NCBI RefSeq assembly: GCF_005869845.1
Contig: NZ_VAWF01000004.1
Coordinates: 310,001-374,000, forward strand
Direction: 5' to 3'
Source: Fodinibius saliphilus
Lineage (GTDB): Bacteria > Bacteroidota > Rhodothermia > Balneolales > Balneolaceae
DNA length: 64,000 nt
This document shows, piece by piece, positions 27,697 through 37,169 of this stretch. Every line of letters begins with the position of its first letter. The stretch's first letter is position 1. The position numbers were made by a program, and so were the translations under genes. The notes beneath the pieces were generated by a model, which saw nothing but the letters and a program-made list of their open reading frames with translations, did no database searches and was not told the DNA's origin.

Positions 27697-29475
27697 ATGT
27701 CATTCGAAATTATTTTTGTATTTGCTCTGCTTGGATTAGCATTATTTCTTTTTGCAACAGACTATGTATCCTTTGACGTAGCAGCACTTATCTTATTGGT
27801 CTCTCTTTTAGCTTCAGGCATACTTACTCCTAAAGAGGGATTTGCGGGAGTAAGTAACCCAGCTACTATTACGATTGCAGCAATGTTTGTTATCAGTGAA
27901 GGGCTTCGGAGAACCGGACTTTTAAACAAAGCCGGCAATTTCTTTTGTGAAAAGATGAAAGACAATTTCTGGCTTTGGCTTTTCGTAATGCTGCTGTTTG
28001 TTAGTTTTACCTCATCTTTCATGAACAACACGGCGGTTATAATGATTTTTATACCCGTCATTATTGATATCTCTGCCAGAATTGGAGTTAGCGCCTCTAA
28101 GCTGCTCATGCCATTAGCCTTTGCAGGAATCATGGGGGGTATCCATACCCTGATAGGGACCTCAACTAACCTATTAGTTAGCTCCATAGTTCAGGATAGG
28201 GGCGGCCAGGGCTTTGCCATGTTCGATTTTATGCCCATGGCCCTCATATTTCTCTGTGCAGGTTTTCTCTATATGTATTTTGTGGGAGTAGATTTAATCC
28301 CCCCCCGACGCAAAGACGATGAGCTCACTGCTGATTTTAAGATGCAAGGATACCTAACAGATCTAAAAGTTAAAGACGAATCAAATTTAGTAGGTAAATA
28401 TTTAGATGAAGGAGGATTAACTGAAGAACTCGATCTCGACGTATTAAGAATCTTCAAACCCGACAGTGATTCTTCTGCACAAAGGACCGAAACCAAAGTT
28501 GAATCCGGAGATATTCTGCGCATTCGCGGGAGTGCATCTGAAATTGATAAACTGTTACGCCGCGAAGACCTTGCTTTAATCCCCAGTAAAAAGTGGATAG
28601 ATGTAGACTTAAAGCATGGCCGGGATGCACTGGTAGAAGCAGCAGTAGCACCGGAATCTACATTAGAGGGCAGGGAATTAAGTGATATTGACTTTTACGA
28701 ACGATTTGGTGCTGTACCTCTGGCCATCCGCCACCACGGAGAGTTGAAACAAGAAGAGCTAGGAAACATTCACCTGGCTGGCGGAGACACACTCTTGCTA
28801 AGTATGAGCAAGGAAAGAATCCACGAAATAAATAACGATCCCTCTTTCGTCATATCTTCCGAAGTAGATGTTATGCGTCCGCGTACCGACAAAACCCACA
28901 TTGCTGTAGGAATACTTGCCGCGGTTGTAGGACTAGCAGCACTTAATATTCTGCCTATCATGGTAAGTGCACCCGCCGGCGTAATTATGATGATACTAAC
29001 GGGCTGCCTCACCACTGAAGAAGCTTATACTGCTGTAAACTGGAAGGTGATCATGTTACTTGTAGGGGTACTTCCACTCGGTACGGCCATGGATAAAACC
29101 GGAGCCGCCGGACTTATTGCAGATTCGATGATTGGGATGCTTTATGACTTTGGCCCTGTAGCGGTACTCTCCGGCTTTTACCTTTTCACCATGATGATAA
29201 CAGCTATTATTTCCACCAATGCATCCGTAGCATTACTCGCCCCCATTGCTTTTGAGGTTGCCAATCAAATAGGAGTGAATACCGAACCAATGGTCCTTGC
29301 GGTCAGCTATGCAGCCTGCTTAACCTTTATTACCCCTTTCGGTCACCATGCAAACACCTTAGTTTACGGATCGGGACAATATGAGTTTACTGACTTTACT
29401 AAAATTGGACTGCCTCTTAATATTATATTCTGGATACTAGCCACTATATTCATACCTATCATCTGGCCTTTATAA
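27697..29475 (+). CDS. SLC13/DASS-type anion transporter with TrkA-C domains
   Basis: This is a 592-residue inner-membrane permease of the SLC13 (divalent anion:Na+ symporter) group. N-terminal and C-terminal membrane halves flank two cytoplasmic TrkA-C (RCK_C) domains (about 205-290 and 295-375; VKDESNLVGKYLDEGGL and AAVAPESTLEGRELSDIDF). Conserved membrane motifs are SSFMNNTAVIMIFIPV, LIGTSTNLLVSSI and, in the second half, STNASVALLAPIAF and ITPFGHHANTLVYG. Substrates in this group are sulfate or dicarboxylates. The sulfate option is favoured by the nearby SulP gene. A decayed copy of the same gene follows. Confidence 0.9.
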   Translation: MSFEIIFVFALLGLALFLFATDYVSFDVAALILLVSLLASGILTPKEGFAGVSNPATITIAAMFVISEGLRRTGLLNKAGNFFCEKMKDNFWLWLFVMLLFVSFTSSFMNNTAVIMIFIPVIIDISARIGVSASKLLMPLAFAGIMGGIHTLIGTSTNLLVSSIVQDRGGQGFAMFDFMPMALIFLCAGFLYMYFVGVDLIPPRRKDDELTADFKMQGYLTDLKVKDESNLVGKYLDEGGLTEELDLDVLRIFKPDSDSSAQRTETKVESGDILRIRGSASEIDKLLRREDLALIPSKKWIDVDLKHGRDALVEAAVAPESTLEGRELSDIDFYERFGAVPLAIRHHGELKQEELGNIHLAGGDTLLLSMSKERIHEINNDPSFVISSEVDVMRPRTDKTHIAVGILAAVVGLAALNILPIMVSAPAGVIMMILTGCLTTEEAYTAVNWKVIMLLVGVLPLGTAMDKTGAAGLIADSMIGMLYDFGPVAVLSGFYLFTMMITAIISTNASVALLAPIAFEVANQIGVNTEPMVLAVSYAACLTFITPFGHHANTLVYGSGQYEFTDFTKIGLPLNIIFWILATIFIPIIWPL

Positions 29476-29717
29476 AGAGCAAAAAATAAATAAAAATTTA
29501 TTTCCAGCTGTTGTAAAACCTTACAAACTAATAATTAGTAAACAGTTAGAATAACATTACTTATAACCAATGTCTTACAAACAATATTTTTGTGCTCCCT
29601 ATGATATTATTACAAAATAACCTGATTTTGCAGTAAAAGTTATTTACAATTTTCCTAAAAGTAGTAACTCGTTACTATACCGAGAGTATTTAGCCAAAAA
29701 TTAAGTGAGAGTGAAAA

Positions 29718-30161
29718 ATATCATTCGAAATTATTTTCGTATTTGCTCTTGTTATAGTAGCATTCTTTCTTTTTAAATCGGCTATGTTTCATTTGATGTA
29801 GCAGCATTAATTTTACTTGTGAACCTTGTTGCCATGCTTGCCAACCATATTATTGCACTACTTTTCAGATTTAGGGTCGCGCGCCGTACTATCCAGATTT
29901 TTTCTATTACCAATGGGCATCACAGCATTCATGTCAAACAATGCTTCTGCCGCACCCCTTGCCCCTATTGCCATAATATCAGCCACAGCGATGAACATTA
30001 CCCCTTATCCTTTTTATTTGCTGTTACGTTTGCAGCATCCCTCAGTTTTATCACTCCCTTTGGTTATCAAACAAACACCTTGATTTACGGGGCAGGGCAA
30101 TATAAATTTAGTGACTTCACAAAAGTTGGATTACCCTTAAATATTTTGGCCTTTTTAGTAC
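29718..30161 (+). pseudogene. Decayed, internally deleted duplicate of the SLC13 transporter gene
   Basis: The DNA from 29721 matches the start of the gene at 27697 almost base for base (SFEIIFVFAL), but its start codon is ATA. A frameshift follows near 29780, after which [13 protein letters not shown] is recovered. The homology then jumps to the C-terminal part of the transporter (AVLSRFFLL... [12 protein letters not shown]), and after a second shift near 30000 it continues as [34 protein letters not shown]. About 470 codons of the middle are missing. It ends at the start of the SulP gene. It is not translatable as one protein. Confidence 0.88.
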
Positions 30162-31895
30162 ATGGAAGAGTGGCTCAAAAAAACGTTTAAAATCTCAGGA
30201 TGGCTACCTGATTACAATAGTCAGAAGTTTCGCGGTGATCTGACTGCAGGAATTACGACCGGCGTAATGTTTATACCTCAGGGGATGGCTTATGCCGTTA
30301 TCGCAGGAGTGCCTCCTATATATGGTCTTTATGCCGGTGTAATCCCCTTGCTTATCTATCCTCTTTTGGGTACTTCTAAAAACCTTTCCATTGGTCCAGT
30401 TGCCATCGATATGCTTATCGTTGCCGCGGGGGTTTCTTTGCTTGCCGAACCCAACACGGAGCGCTATATAACGCTCACTATTCTACTTACGATGATGGCC
30501 GGAGGACTGCAACTGCTCATGGGGTCCATGCGGTTGGGTTCAGTATTAAATATTTTCTCAAGACCGGTAATTGCCGGCTTTACTCTTGCTGCTCCCCTTA
30601 TTATTGCAGCAAGCCAGCTTAATAATCTTTTAGGCATTGAACTACCCCAAACTCAATATGTGATCGTTATCATTGAAGAAGTTTTAAGAAATATTGATCA
30701 TGTCCATTTACAAACGTTCCTTTGGGGAGGCATTGCTATCGCCTTACTTGCCTTTATAAAGCACGTAAAACCTATATTCCCAGCCTCTGTGCTTATACTC
30801 GGCGGTAGTATTCTCATTTCGTGGAGTGCCGGAGCACAAGCAGTAGGCATTCAACTGGTAGGAGACATCCCCATGGGACTACCCACATTTGGCCTGCCGG
30901 AAATAAACTTTAACAACATGCGGGAACTACTGCCCACTGCACTTACGCTCGCACTGGTTCAGTTTATGAGTGTAGCATCACTGGGACAAACTTTCGCGAA
31001 GAAAAATAATTATATCATCGATGCCAATCATGAGCTTGTAGCACTTGGAGCTTCAAACTTCTTCGGCAGTTTATTTAAGTCTATTCCTGTATCTGGCAGT
31101 TTCTCACGTTCAGCGGCATCAGATCAGGCAAATGTAAAAACACCATTGGCAAATATAATTACATCCGCAGTAATTATAGCTACTCTACTATTACTCACAC
31201 CTGTCTTCTACTTTTTACCCATGCCGATACTGGCAGCTATAATCATTGTATCGGCCCTAAATCTTATTGATATATCGGAATTTATATTCCTCTATACAAC
31301 AAGACGCAGTGAAGGGCTTATCGCTATTTTCACAGCTGCCTGCACATTACTTATTGGTATTCAAGAAGGAATATTACTTGGGGTCGTTGCCTCTATGATC
31401 CATATGCTTTACAAATACAGCCGGCCCAATGTAGCCGAACTGGGTATAATACCCAACACCCGTTTGTTTAAAAACCTGGATCGAAATCCCGAGGCAAAAC
31501 CAATTGACGGACTGATGATCTTACGGGTAGACGCTTCGTTCTCTTTTGTTAATGCTGATTTTTTCAGAGACTATATAATTGAAAAAAGCAGGGAGCGGAA
31601 TAAGTCCACTCACTATGTTGTTATCGATGGTAGTACAATAAACTCCCTTGACACCACAGCTATTGAACAGATTAAAACAATGGCCGGCACCCTTCAAAAT
31701 TGGGATATTGAACTCTATATTGCCGGGCTCAAAGGACCGGTACGAGACATCATTAACAAAGCGGGATTAAAAGAATACTTGGGAGAAGACCATTACTTTA
31801 GAGATCCTCATGAAGCAGTCTCGCATATTCTAAAACTAATGGACAAAGAGGATGAAAAATCACGACTGGCCGATTATAAAGATATAACCGGCTAA
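30162..31895 (+). CDS. SulP family anion permease with STAS domain
   Basis: The 577-residue SulP (SLC26-type) transporter probably carries sulfate, or bicarbonate in some members. The Sulfate_transp core begins [21 protein letters not shown] (about 26-46), with [18 protein letters not shown] and IGPVAIDML, and shows about 10-12 membrane helices up to residue 420. A cytoplasmic STAS domain follows (about 445-560, [19 protein letters not shown]). The ATG sits at the end of the decayed SLC13 copy, so it may use transcription from the SLC13 gene. A bicarbonate role cannot be excluded. Confidence 0.92.
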   Translation: MEEWLKKTFKISGWLPDYNSQKFRGDLTAGITTGVMFIPQGMAYAVIAGVPPIYGLYAGVIPLLIYPLLGTSKNLSIGPVAIDMLIVAAGVSLLAEPNTERYITLTILLTMMAGGLQLLMGSMRLGSVLNIFSRPVIAGFTLAAPLIIAASQLNNLLGIELPQTQYVIVIIEEVLRNIDHVHLQTFLWGGIAIALLAFIKHVKPIFPASVLILGGSILISWSAGAQAVGIQLVGDIPMGLPTFGLPEINFNNMRELLPTALTLALVQFMSVASLGQTFAKKNNYIIDANHELVALGASNFFGSLFKSIPVSGSFSRSAASDQANVKTPLANIITSAVIIATLLLLTPVFYFLPMPILAAIIIVSALNLIDISEFIFLYTTRRSEGLIAIFTAACTLLIGIQEGILLGVVASMIHMLYKYSRPNVAELGIIPNTRLFKNLDRNPEAKPIDGLMILRVDASFSFVNADFFRDYIIEKSRERNKSTHYVVIDGSTINSLDTTAIEQIKTMAGTLQNWDIELYIAGLKGPVRDIINKAGLKEYLGEDHYFRDPHEAVSHILKLMDKEDEKSRLADYKDITG

Positions 31896-31910
31896 TAACT
31901 TGTGAAGGCG

Positions 31911-32429
31911 TCAATCGATATCAAGCTTCCGTAAAATTTCTGGCTCCATCATCCATCGGAAGCGAGCTGTCCCAGGCCGTACCTGTCCCCATTTCACTGC
32001 CGGATGTTCCATGCACACCAATGAAGCCGTAGACATCCGGGCAGTATATTCGCCTTCCCTATTACAAAGAGTAGCAACCACTTGCTCCAATAGGGGGTTA
32101 TGCCCAACTAGCAATACGGTATCTACACTATTTGGGGATTCTTGGATAGCCTTTAAATAGTTTTGCACCCCACCATGATAAAGTTCCTTATCCCAGGTAA
32201 TGACCGATTCATCAATTCCTGCTGATTCCACTAAAATTGTTGTTGTTTCATTCGCACGTTGGGCCGGAGAACTTACCAAATGGGCAGGTACGTTATCCGT
32301 TTGCTGTATAAAGGCACCCAGTCGCAATGCATCCTCTCGGCCTCTTTGAGCTAAAGGACGATCAAAATCTTTTTGTCCGTGGGTTGCATGTGGCGACTGG
32401 GCGTGCCGCAACAACATAATTGTTTTCAT
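31911..32429 (-). CDS. SixA-like histidine phosphatase
   Basis: This is a 172-residue member of the histidine phosphatase superfamily. The catalytic motif is LRHAQS with His9; RHA instead of RHG is normal in the SixA-like group. The second active-site His is in LVGHNPLLE. SixA removes phosphate from phosphohistidine in phosphotransfer proteins; for this homologue the target is unknown. It is a single gene, ending 15 bases from the convergent SulP gene. Confidence 0.85.
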   Translation of the reverse strand: MKTIMLLRHAQSPHATHGQKDFDRPLAQRGREDALRLGAFIQQTDNVPAHLVSSPAQRANETTTILVESAGIDESVITWDKELYHGGVQNYLKAIQESPNSVDTVLLVGHNPLLEQVVATLCNREGEYTARMSTASLVCMEHPAVKWGQVRPGTARFRWMMEPEILRKLDID

Positions 32430-32474
32430 AATTTAACAGTTTTTAGATCTAGCTAAATACCTTAGCTATTATTT

Positions 32475-33779
32475 TTAAGCTGTGTGCACTTTTAAAATAT
32501 GCTTCGGGGCAAAATATGTGAGCGTAGCTCCCCTTGCTAACATAAACAATGTCATAGCAAGCCAAAGAGCATGGTTACCCAAAAAGTGAACTCCTATAGC
32601 ATAAACAGGTATAAAGATCGTCAACGTAGCAATAATCATAGAATCCCGCATAGGGCCTGTGGCTGTTGCCCCAATAAAAATCCCATCCCATATATACGAA
32701 AAACTACTTACTATGGGCCCTGCAATAGTCCATAAAAAATAAACCATTGCAGTATCAATCACATCTTTCTGATCAGTGAAAAGCCATATAATATGTACAT
32801 CAAAAATGGCATATATTGCAGAAGCCAGTACTCCAATACCCGTACCCCATACAAAACAATACTTAACTGTCAGATTTATGCGCTTCTGCTGACCAGAACC
32901 AGTGTATCGACCGATAAGACTCTCGGCTGCATATGCAAATCCATCTATGCCGTACGATACCATCATCCACAACTGTAACAAAATTGAATTTGCTGCCAAC
33001 ACTACATTACCAAACTCAGCAGATTTAGCTGTAAAAAAAGAAAAGGTAAAGATCAGGCAGAGGGTACGAATAAAAATATCACGGTTTACCGAAAAGAATT
33101 TTTTAATTGCTTTAACTTCAAGTAAAAGCTCGTGCACATAGCCGGATAACCAATTCCGATATTGGTAAACCAGGAGTATTACGGCAAGAATGAGCCCCGC
33201 ATACCGGGCAATAAGCGTTCCCATAGCTACTCCATCAACATTCAAACCCATCCCATAGACAAAAAACACATCTAGGGCAATATTCAGGGCATTCAGAAAT
33301 ATAGTCACGATCATTGGATAACGGGCATTCTGCATTCCCAAAAACCAGCCGTTGATAGCATATAAGCAAAGCGTGGCAGGAGCAGTAAATATTCTAATCT
33401 CAAAATAGATACGAGTATACCGTTCTACCTCAGGAGAAGCTTCCACAAGCCAAAAGCTGAAGTCAGCAATCCAGGCCTGCAGTATCACAATTACTATTCC
33501 GAAAAAAACAGCTACCGCTAATGCGCGCGCCAAAGTCATAATACTGTCGGTTTTCTCGTCCTCACCAAAAGCCTGTGCAGTAAGTCCCGTGGTACCCATT
33601 CGTAAGAAACCGAATCCCCAAAAAATGAAGTTAAAAATCATACTTCCCACGGCAATGGCTCCTAAATAATAGGCTTCATCCAAGTGGCCCACCAATGCAG
33701 TGTCTACGGCACCCAGAAGGGGTACAGAAAGATTACTAATGATGTTGGGAATCGCCAGGTTCAGGATTTTCCGGTTCAA
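32475..33779 (-). CDS. MATE family efflux transporter (DinF-like)
   Basis: The 434-residue protein has 12 membrane segments in two MATE halves. The first half opens NLAIPNIISNLSVPLLGAVDTALVGHL, the family's usual start, and the second has AANSILLQLWMMVSYGIDGFAYAAESLIGRYTG. MATE proteins export drugs or cationic metabolites using Na+ or H+ gradients. The DinF-like branch fits the spacing of motifs. It lies downstream of the mgtC-like gene on the same strand with an 18-base gap, so the two are probably co-transcribed. Confidence 0.92.
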   Translation of the reverse strand: MNRKILNLAIPNIISNLSVPLLGAVDTALVGHLDEAYYLGAIAVGSMIFNFIFWGFGFLRMGTTGLTAQAFGEDEKTDSIMTLARALAVAVFFGIVIVILQAWIADFSFWLVEASPEVERYTRIYFEIRIFTAPATLCLYAINGWFLGMQNARYPMIVTIFLNALNIALDVFFVYGMGLNVDGVAMGTLIARYAGLILAVILLVYQYRNWLSGYVHELLLEVKAIKKFFSVNRDIFIRTLCLIFTFSFFTAKSAEFGNVVLAANSILLQLWMMVSYGIDGFAYAAESLIGRYTGSGQQKRINLTVKYCFVWGTGIGVLASAIYAIFDVHIIWLFTDQKDVIDTAMVYFLWTIAGPIVSSFSYIWDGIFIGATATGPMRDSMIIATLTIFIPVYAIGVHFLGNHALWLAMTLFMLARGATLTYFAPKHILKVHTA

Positions 33780-33797
33780 CGAATCGGGGTATAATCT

Positions 33798-34289
33798 TTA
33801 TTTTTTAGAATTTTCGTCGTACAGGCGGTTTCTCAGCCTTTTAATGAAGCGCTCAATATAACCCAATCCGAACAAAATTACGATTGCAATAACTGTAAGA
33901 ATACCTGCCAGCAAATACTGTTGCAAAGCTACTGCGATACCAATAGCAGCTGCAAATAATATTGATGCCGCTGTTGTAAGTCCCTCAACCGTTTCCTGCT
34001 GATTTCTAAAAATTATGGTTCCGGCCCCCAGAAAGCTAATTCCGGTAATTATTGCTTCCATAATACGAATGGGATCGGCCTGTATTGCCTTAACCATAGA
34101 GCTACTGCTATAATTAACAATCATAATATCTCCCAACACTACCAGCAGCGAAGAGGCCCCGGCAACAAGCATATGTGTTCGTAATCCAGCCGGTTTTCTG
34201 GCTAGTTCTCGCTCTAACCCTATGAGCCCACCTAAAAACATAGCAAATACTACTTTTACTATCGGCATCCAAATAAAATTTAAATCCAT
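33798..34289 (-). CDS. MgtC/SapB family membrane protein
   Basis: The 163-residue protein has four or five membrane segments and the MgtC family signature GGLIGLERELARKPAGLRTHMLV (20-42), followed by GISFLGAGTIIFR and LTTAASILFAAAIGIAVA. It lacks the long C-terminal soluble domain of virulence MgtC and so is of the short SapB-like type. A role in low-Mg2+ or acid adaptation is known for relatives, not for this type. It is the first gene of a probable operon with the MATE transporter. Confidence 0.9.
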   Translation of the reverse strand: MDLNFIWMPIVKVVFAMFLGGLIGLERELARKPAGLRTHMLVAGASSLLVVLGDIMIVNYSSSSMVKAIQADPIRIMEAIITGISFLGAGTIIFRNQQETVEGLTTAASILFAAAIGIAVALQQYLLAGILTVIAIVILFGLGYIERFIKRLRNRLYDENSKK

Positions 34290-34352
34290 GCTTATCCTGT
34301 ATTATTATCTTGATACCATAACATTATACTCTTTGACGAATCTCATATCATT

Positions 34353-35012
34353 ATGGAATTAAGTTATTGGCAGAGTCGCTGGCAAAAAAACAATACCGGT
34401 TGGCATATGGAAACAGTATATCCCCAATTACCAAAACTCTGGCCTTATTTATCTATTGACAAAAATTCGGAGGTTCTTGTTCCCCTTTGCGGAAAAAGCC
34501 GGGACATAAGGTGGCTTCTCGAAGAAGGGCACACTGTTACAGGAGTAGAGATCTCGTCAAAAGCGATACAGAAAATTAAAGAAAATTATCCGCACACATT
34601 CTCAAAAGAACGTAGTCACGGTTTCATCGTTCATAGCTCAGATCAACTAACATTATGGGAGGGAGATTTCTTAACGCTTCCTCCCGATCAAGTTCCCGCT
34701 CCTGCTGCTATTTATGACAAAGCCGCTATTGTAGCATTACCACCTGCCATGCGTGAAAAATACGCACAAAAAATTATGGCACTATGTGATCCCCAAACCC
34801 AAATTCTGCTCCAAACCTTTGAATACGAGCAAGATGAAATGACCGGACCGCCCTTCTCAGTCCCAGAATCAGAAATTCATAAAAGGTTTGGCAGTCATTT
34901 TTCACTTCATCTGTTACACGAACAGTCTAAGTTTGATCAGTTAAAGAAATTTCAGCAGCGTGGCCTGTCTTCAGGCCTAATGGAAAAGGTATTTTTGCTA
35001 ACACCCTCATAG
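34353..35012 (+). CDS. tpm: Thiopurine S-methyltransferase family protein
   Basis: The 219-residue class I SAM-dependent methyltransferase of the TPMT group has the N-terminal YWQSRWQKNNTGWH motif (5-18), the SAM-binding region VLVPLCGKSRDIRWLLEEGHTVTGVEIS, and the YDKAAIVALPPAMREKYA active-site region. Bacterial members methylate thiols, selenium or tellurium compounds. It is complete at the normal length and stands as a single gene, divergent from mgtC. Confidence 0.92.
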   Translation: MELSYWQSRWQKNNTGWHMETVYPQLPKLWPYLSIDKNSEVLVPLCGKSRDIRWLLEEGHTVTGVEISSKAIQKIKENYPHTFSKERSHGFIVHSSDQLTLWEGDFLTLPPDQVPAPAAIYDKAAIVALPPAMREKYAQKIMALCDPQTQILLQTFEYEQDEMTGPPFSVPESEIHKRFGSHFSLHLLHEQSKFDQLKKFQQRGLSSGLMEKVFLLTPS

Positions 35013-35158
35013 AAGCCCTCTTTTTTACACTTTTAGTAAAAAATTAGATTTCGTCCCAAATAACAGCATTTTTCAGTTCTAGTTGCATATCAACAAGTCG
35101 GAATGTATTTTCAAAGTCATATTTTCGCAAAACACTATAATTACACATTTACCGGCAC

Positions 35159-35641
35159 ATGGATGTACAAAAGCGTAACCAACTGTTTAGTATTGTACTA
35201 GGTATCATCATCATCATCGGCCTGGCATATTGGCTGTACCAATCTATCGTAGGCCCTTACCAAGAAGTTATTGAACGCGAACAAATGACAGAGCGTGTTC
35301 GCCACCAAATGAGTAATGTTCGTGAAGCACTCATCCAGTACGAACGTACTAACGATGAGTTCCCGCCAACAGAAGGAGGGCTCGACTCATTAGTGACATT
35401 TCTTAAAACGGATTCGGCAATGATTGCTAATGGCGATTCTCTGTTTAAGCCTTTACTACCCAACGTTTCATATAACCCCGATTCCCTTATTTATTCTCCG
35501 CGTCCACCGCATCCTAAGTTTGAATATACTCTGAACGACACGCTTCGTCCTCAGATTTACTTATTGAAAGATCCGGCAACTGACGACCAAATTGGGTCCC
35601 TTGAAAAAACTACCAGACTTAATTCCGGTAACTGGGAATAA
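35159..35641 (+). CDS. Membrane-anchored pseudopilin (GspG)-like protein
   Basis: The 160-residue protein has one N-terminal membrane helix (about 10-30, very Ile-rich) after a short cytoplasmic MDVQKRNQ. The periplasmic part begins with a helix and ALIQYERTNDEFPPTEGGLDSLV, which resembles the start of the GspG/type II pseudopilin domain (an alpha helix, then Y-x-x-x-x-x-x-x-P-T-x-x-GL). It has no prepilin-peptidase site (no G/A followed by F-x-x-x-E), so it would keep its membrane anchor unprocessed. The next gene starts 6 bases after its stop. The family relation is a guess from pattern. Confidence 0.55.
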   Translation: MDVQKRNQLFSIVLGIIIIIGLAYWLYQSIVGPYQEVIEREQMTERVRHQMSNVREALIQYERTNDEFPPTEGGLDSLVTFLKTDSAMIANGDSLFKPLLPNVSYNPDSLIYSPRPPHPKFEYTLNDTLRPQIYLLKDPATDDQIGSLEKTTRLNSGNWE

Positions 35642-35647
35642 CTTTGC

Positions 35648-36511
35648 ATGAAGGATCAATATCCTAGTCTAGGGCTCTGTTTTTTTGGCAAACGGTTATA
35701 CTATGCCGTTAACGACCCTGCCAAACCACAAAAACTTGCCCACATAGGATCTTATGATTTTAATATTGATGTAACCGAGACGCTGCTCGGTAATACCGAG
35801 CAGCATTTTCGGGGCATTAAAGAAACCGTTACCCAACTCAAAGAAGAATACGATATACAGCGCCTTCGTGTTCTATCTTTTCCCACCCAAGAATGCTGGA
35901 CCGCTGTCCCCAAAATTGTTTATGACAATTCCGACGAGCGTGAAAAGCATATCAGTATTCTGATGAGCGGTGTTGAACGCAAAAAAATTCACCCCACTTG
36001 GTATAACCTCAGCAACCAAGACTATAAATTTTTGCTCCTGCGTAACAGCGATTCGATGCATTTAATGCAGGAACTTGCCTCAGACACTTCTACTACCGAC
36101 CTTATTAGTAACTTTGAAATAGGAAGTCGCTGGGTGCAACATGCCAATCCCGGTGGTTCCTTTATGACTATCTGCTGCTTTAATAACTGCATCTCTATCT
36201 CTTCATTTATTTTAGGAAAACTTCGGGGCGCAACCTTCATTCCTTATGACAATATCCAAGATTTGCCTTACCTGTGGCTGCAGCGCACCAAAGCATTAAA
36301 CTGGATGAAAGGGTTACATGAAGAGATTTATGTCTACGGCTCTAAAGCTTACCGCACCATTGAAATACTAAAACCATTTTGGGATGAGGCCGGCACGGTT
36401 ACTAAAATGGATACACTCGAAAAAATGCAAATTGATGCGGATGAAGAAACCTATGGCTTTAACCTTGAAAACGCTTTCCCTGCGATAATGCTAGCTCTAG
36501 ACTGCAACTAA
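35648..36511 (+). CDS. DUF3822-like protein
   Basis: The 287-residue cytoplasmic protein of unknown function precedes rsmD and coaD, an arrangement seen in Bacteroidota where DUF3822 proteins hold this place. Sequence features agree with that family: SLGLCFFGKRLYYAV at the N-terminus, a central RVLSFPTQECWTAVPK, and a C-terminal IYVYGSKAYRTIEILKPFW. The fold is thought to resemble actin-like ATPase domains (PilM/GspL type), although no clean ATPase motif is visible. It is preceded at 6 bases by a pseudopilin-like gene. Confidence 0.65.
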   Translation: MKDQYPSLGLCFFGKRLYYAVNDPAKPQKLAHIGSYDFNIDVTETLLGNTEQHFRGIKETVTQLKEEYDIQRLRVLSFPTQECWTAVPKIVYDNSDEREKHISILMSGVERKKIHPTWYNLSNQDYKFLLLRNSDSMHLMQELASDTSTTDLISNFEIGSRWVQHANPGGSFMTICCFNNCISISSFILGKLRGATFIPYDNIQDLPYLWLQRTKALNWMKGLHEEIYVYGSKAYRTIEILKPFWDEAGTVTKMDTLEKMQIDADEETYGFNLENAFPAIMLALDCN

Positions 36512-36553
36512 CAAAGGATCTAGGGGGATCCATTAAGTCCCACAACATTATTT

Positions 36554-36581
36554 TTGTTACCTTAGGGCTAAAATGATTTTG
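36554..36581 (+). promoter_or_regulatory. Possible Bacteroidota-type promoter for rsmD
   Basis: TTG (36554-36556), then 17 bases, then TGATTTTG (36574-36581), which has one mismatch from TAnnTTTG. The rsmD ATG is 20 bases further on. This is a candidate only. Confidence 0.3.
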
Positions 36582-36601
36582 CACAATCAAAGTACAACTA
36601 C

Positions 36602-37156
36602 ATGCGTATTATTACCGGCCTGCTGAAAGGCAGACAGATAAATATTCCAAAAACCTTAAATGTCCGCCCTACTTCTGCCCGAACCAAAGAGGGCTTATTT
36701 TCTATATTGGAAGCTCGAAAATATATTCGTGGAGCACATGTGCTTGACCTTTTTGCCGGCTCCGGGAATCTCGGTATTGAAGCAATATCTCGGGGTGCCG
36801 AAAAAGTATTATTTGTAGACAATGACCGCCGTAATACCCAACACATCGAAAAAATAAGTGAAGAGTTCGGTATTTCAGACCAAATTCGTACGGCCAGCAC
36901 TCCTGTTGAACGATTTCTGGAAGGCATGCCACTGCCCTATGATATCATATTTTCTGATCCTCCATACGATTTCCCCCTCATGCACGAGATGGTTAATACA
37001 ATAACTACTGATGGCTGGTTGGCCGAAAACGGATGGCTCATCCTGGAACATGACAAGCGTCATAATTTTACCGATCACCCCCATTGTGCCTATTACAAGG
37101 AATACGGTCGTACACATGTAAGTATCTTTCTGGCTGAAGAAGGAATAGAATTTTAA
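36602..37156 (+). CDS. rsmD: 16S rRNA (guanine(966)-N(2))-methyltransferase
   Basis: RsmD methylates G966 of 16S rRNA in the 30S subunit. The 184-residue protein begins MRIITGLLKGRQI, has the RPTSARTKEGLF substrate-contact region, the SAM motif DLFAGSGNLGIEA (49-61) and the N6/N2-type catalytic motif DPPY (119-122). It is complete. coaD follows after 13 bases, so the two form an operon, as in many bacteria. Confidence 0.96.
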   Translation: MRIITGLLKGRQINIPKTLNVRPTSARTKEGLFSILEARKYIRGAHVLDLFAGSGNLGIEAISRGAEKVLFVDNDRRNTQHIEKISEEFGISDQIRTASTPVERFLEGMPLPYDIIFSDPPYDFPLMHEMVNTITTDGWLAENGWLILEHDKRHNFTDHPHCAYYKEYGRTHVSIFLAEEGIEF

Positions 37157-37169
37157 CAAATCTACTATT

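Noticed and set aside
29819-30190. Open frames at 29819-30190 and 29826-30083 as a small gene
   Set aside because: They are pieces of the decayed SLC13 copy in different frames; the homology crosses from one to the other at a frameshift.
32450-32468. 7-bp dyad TAGCTAA-ATACC-TTAGCTA as a terminator of the MATE gene
   Set aside because: The T-rich side faces the plus strand, where no gene ends; on the minus strand no T run follows.
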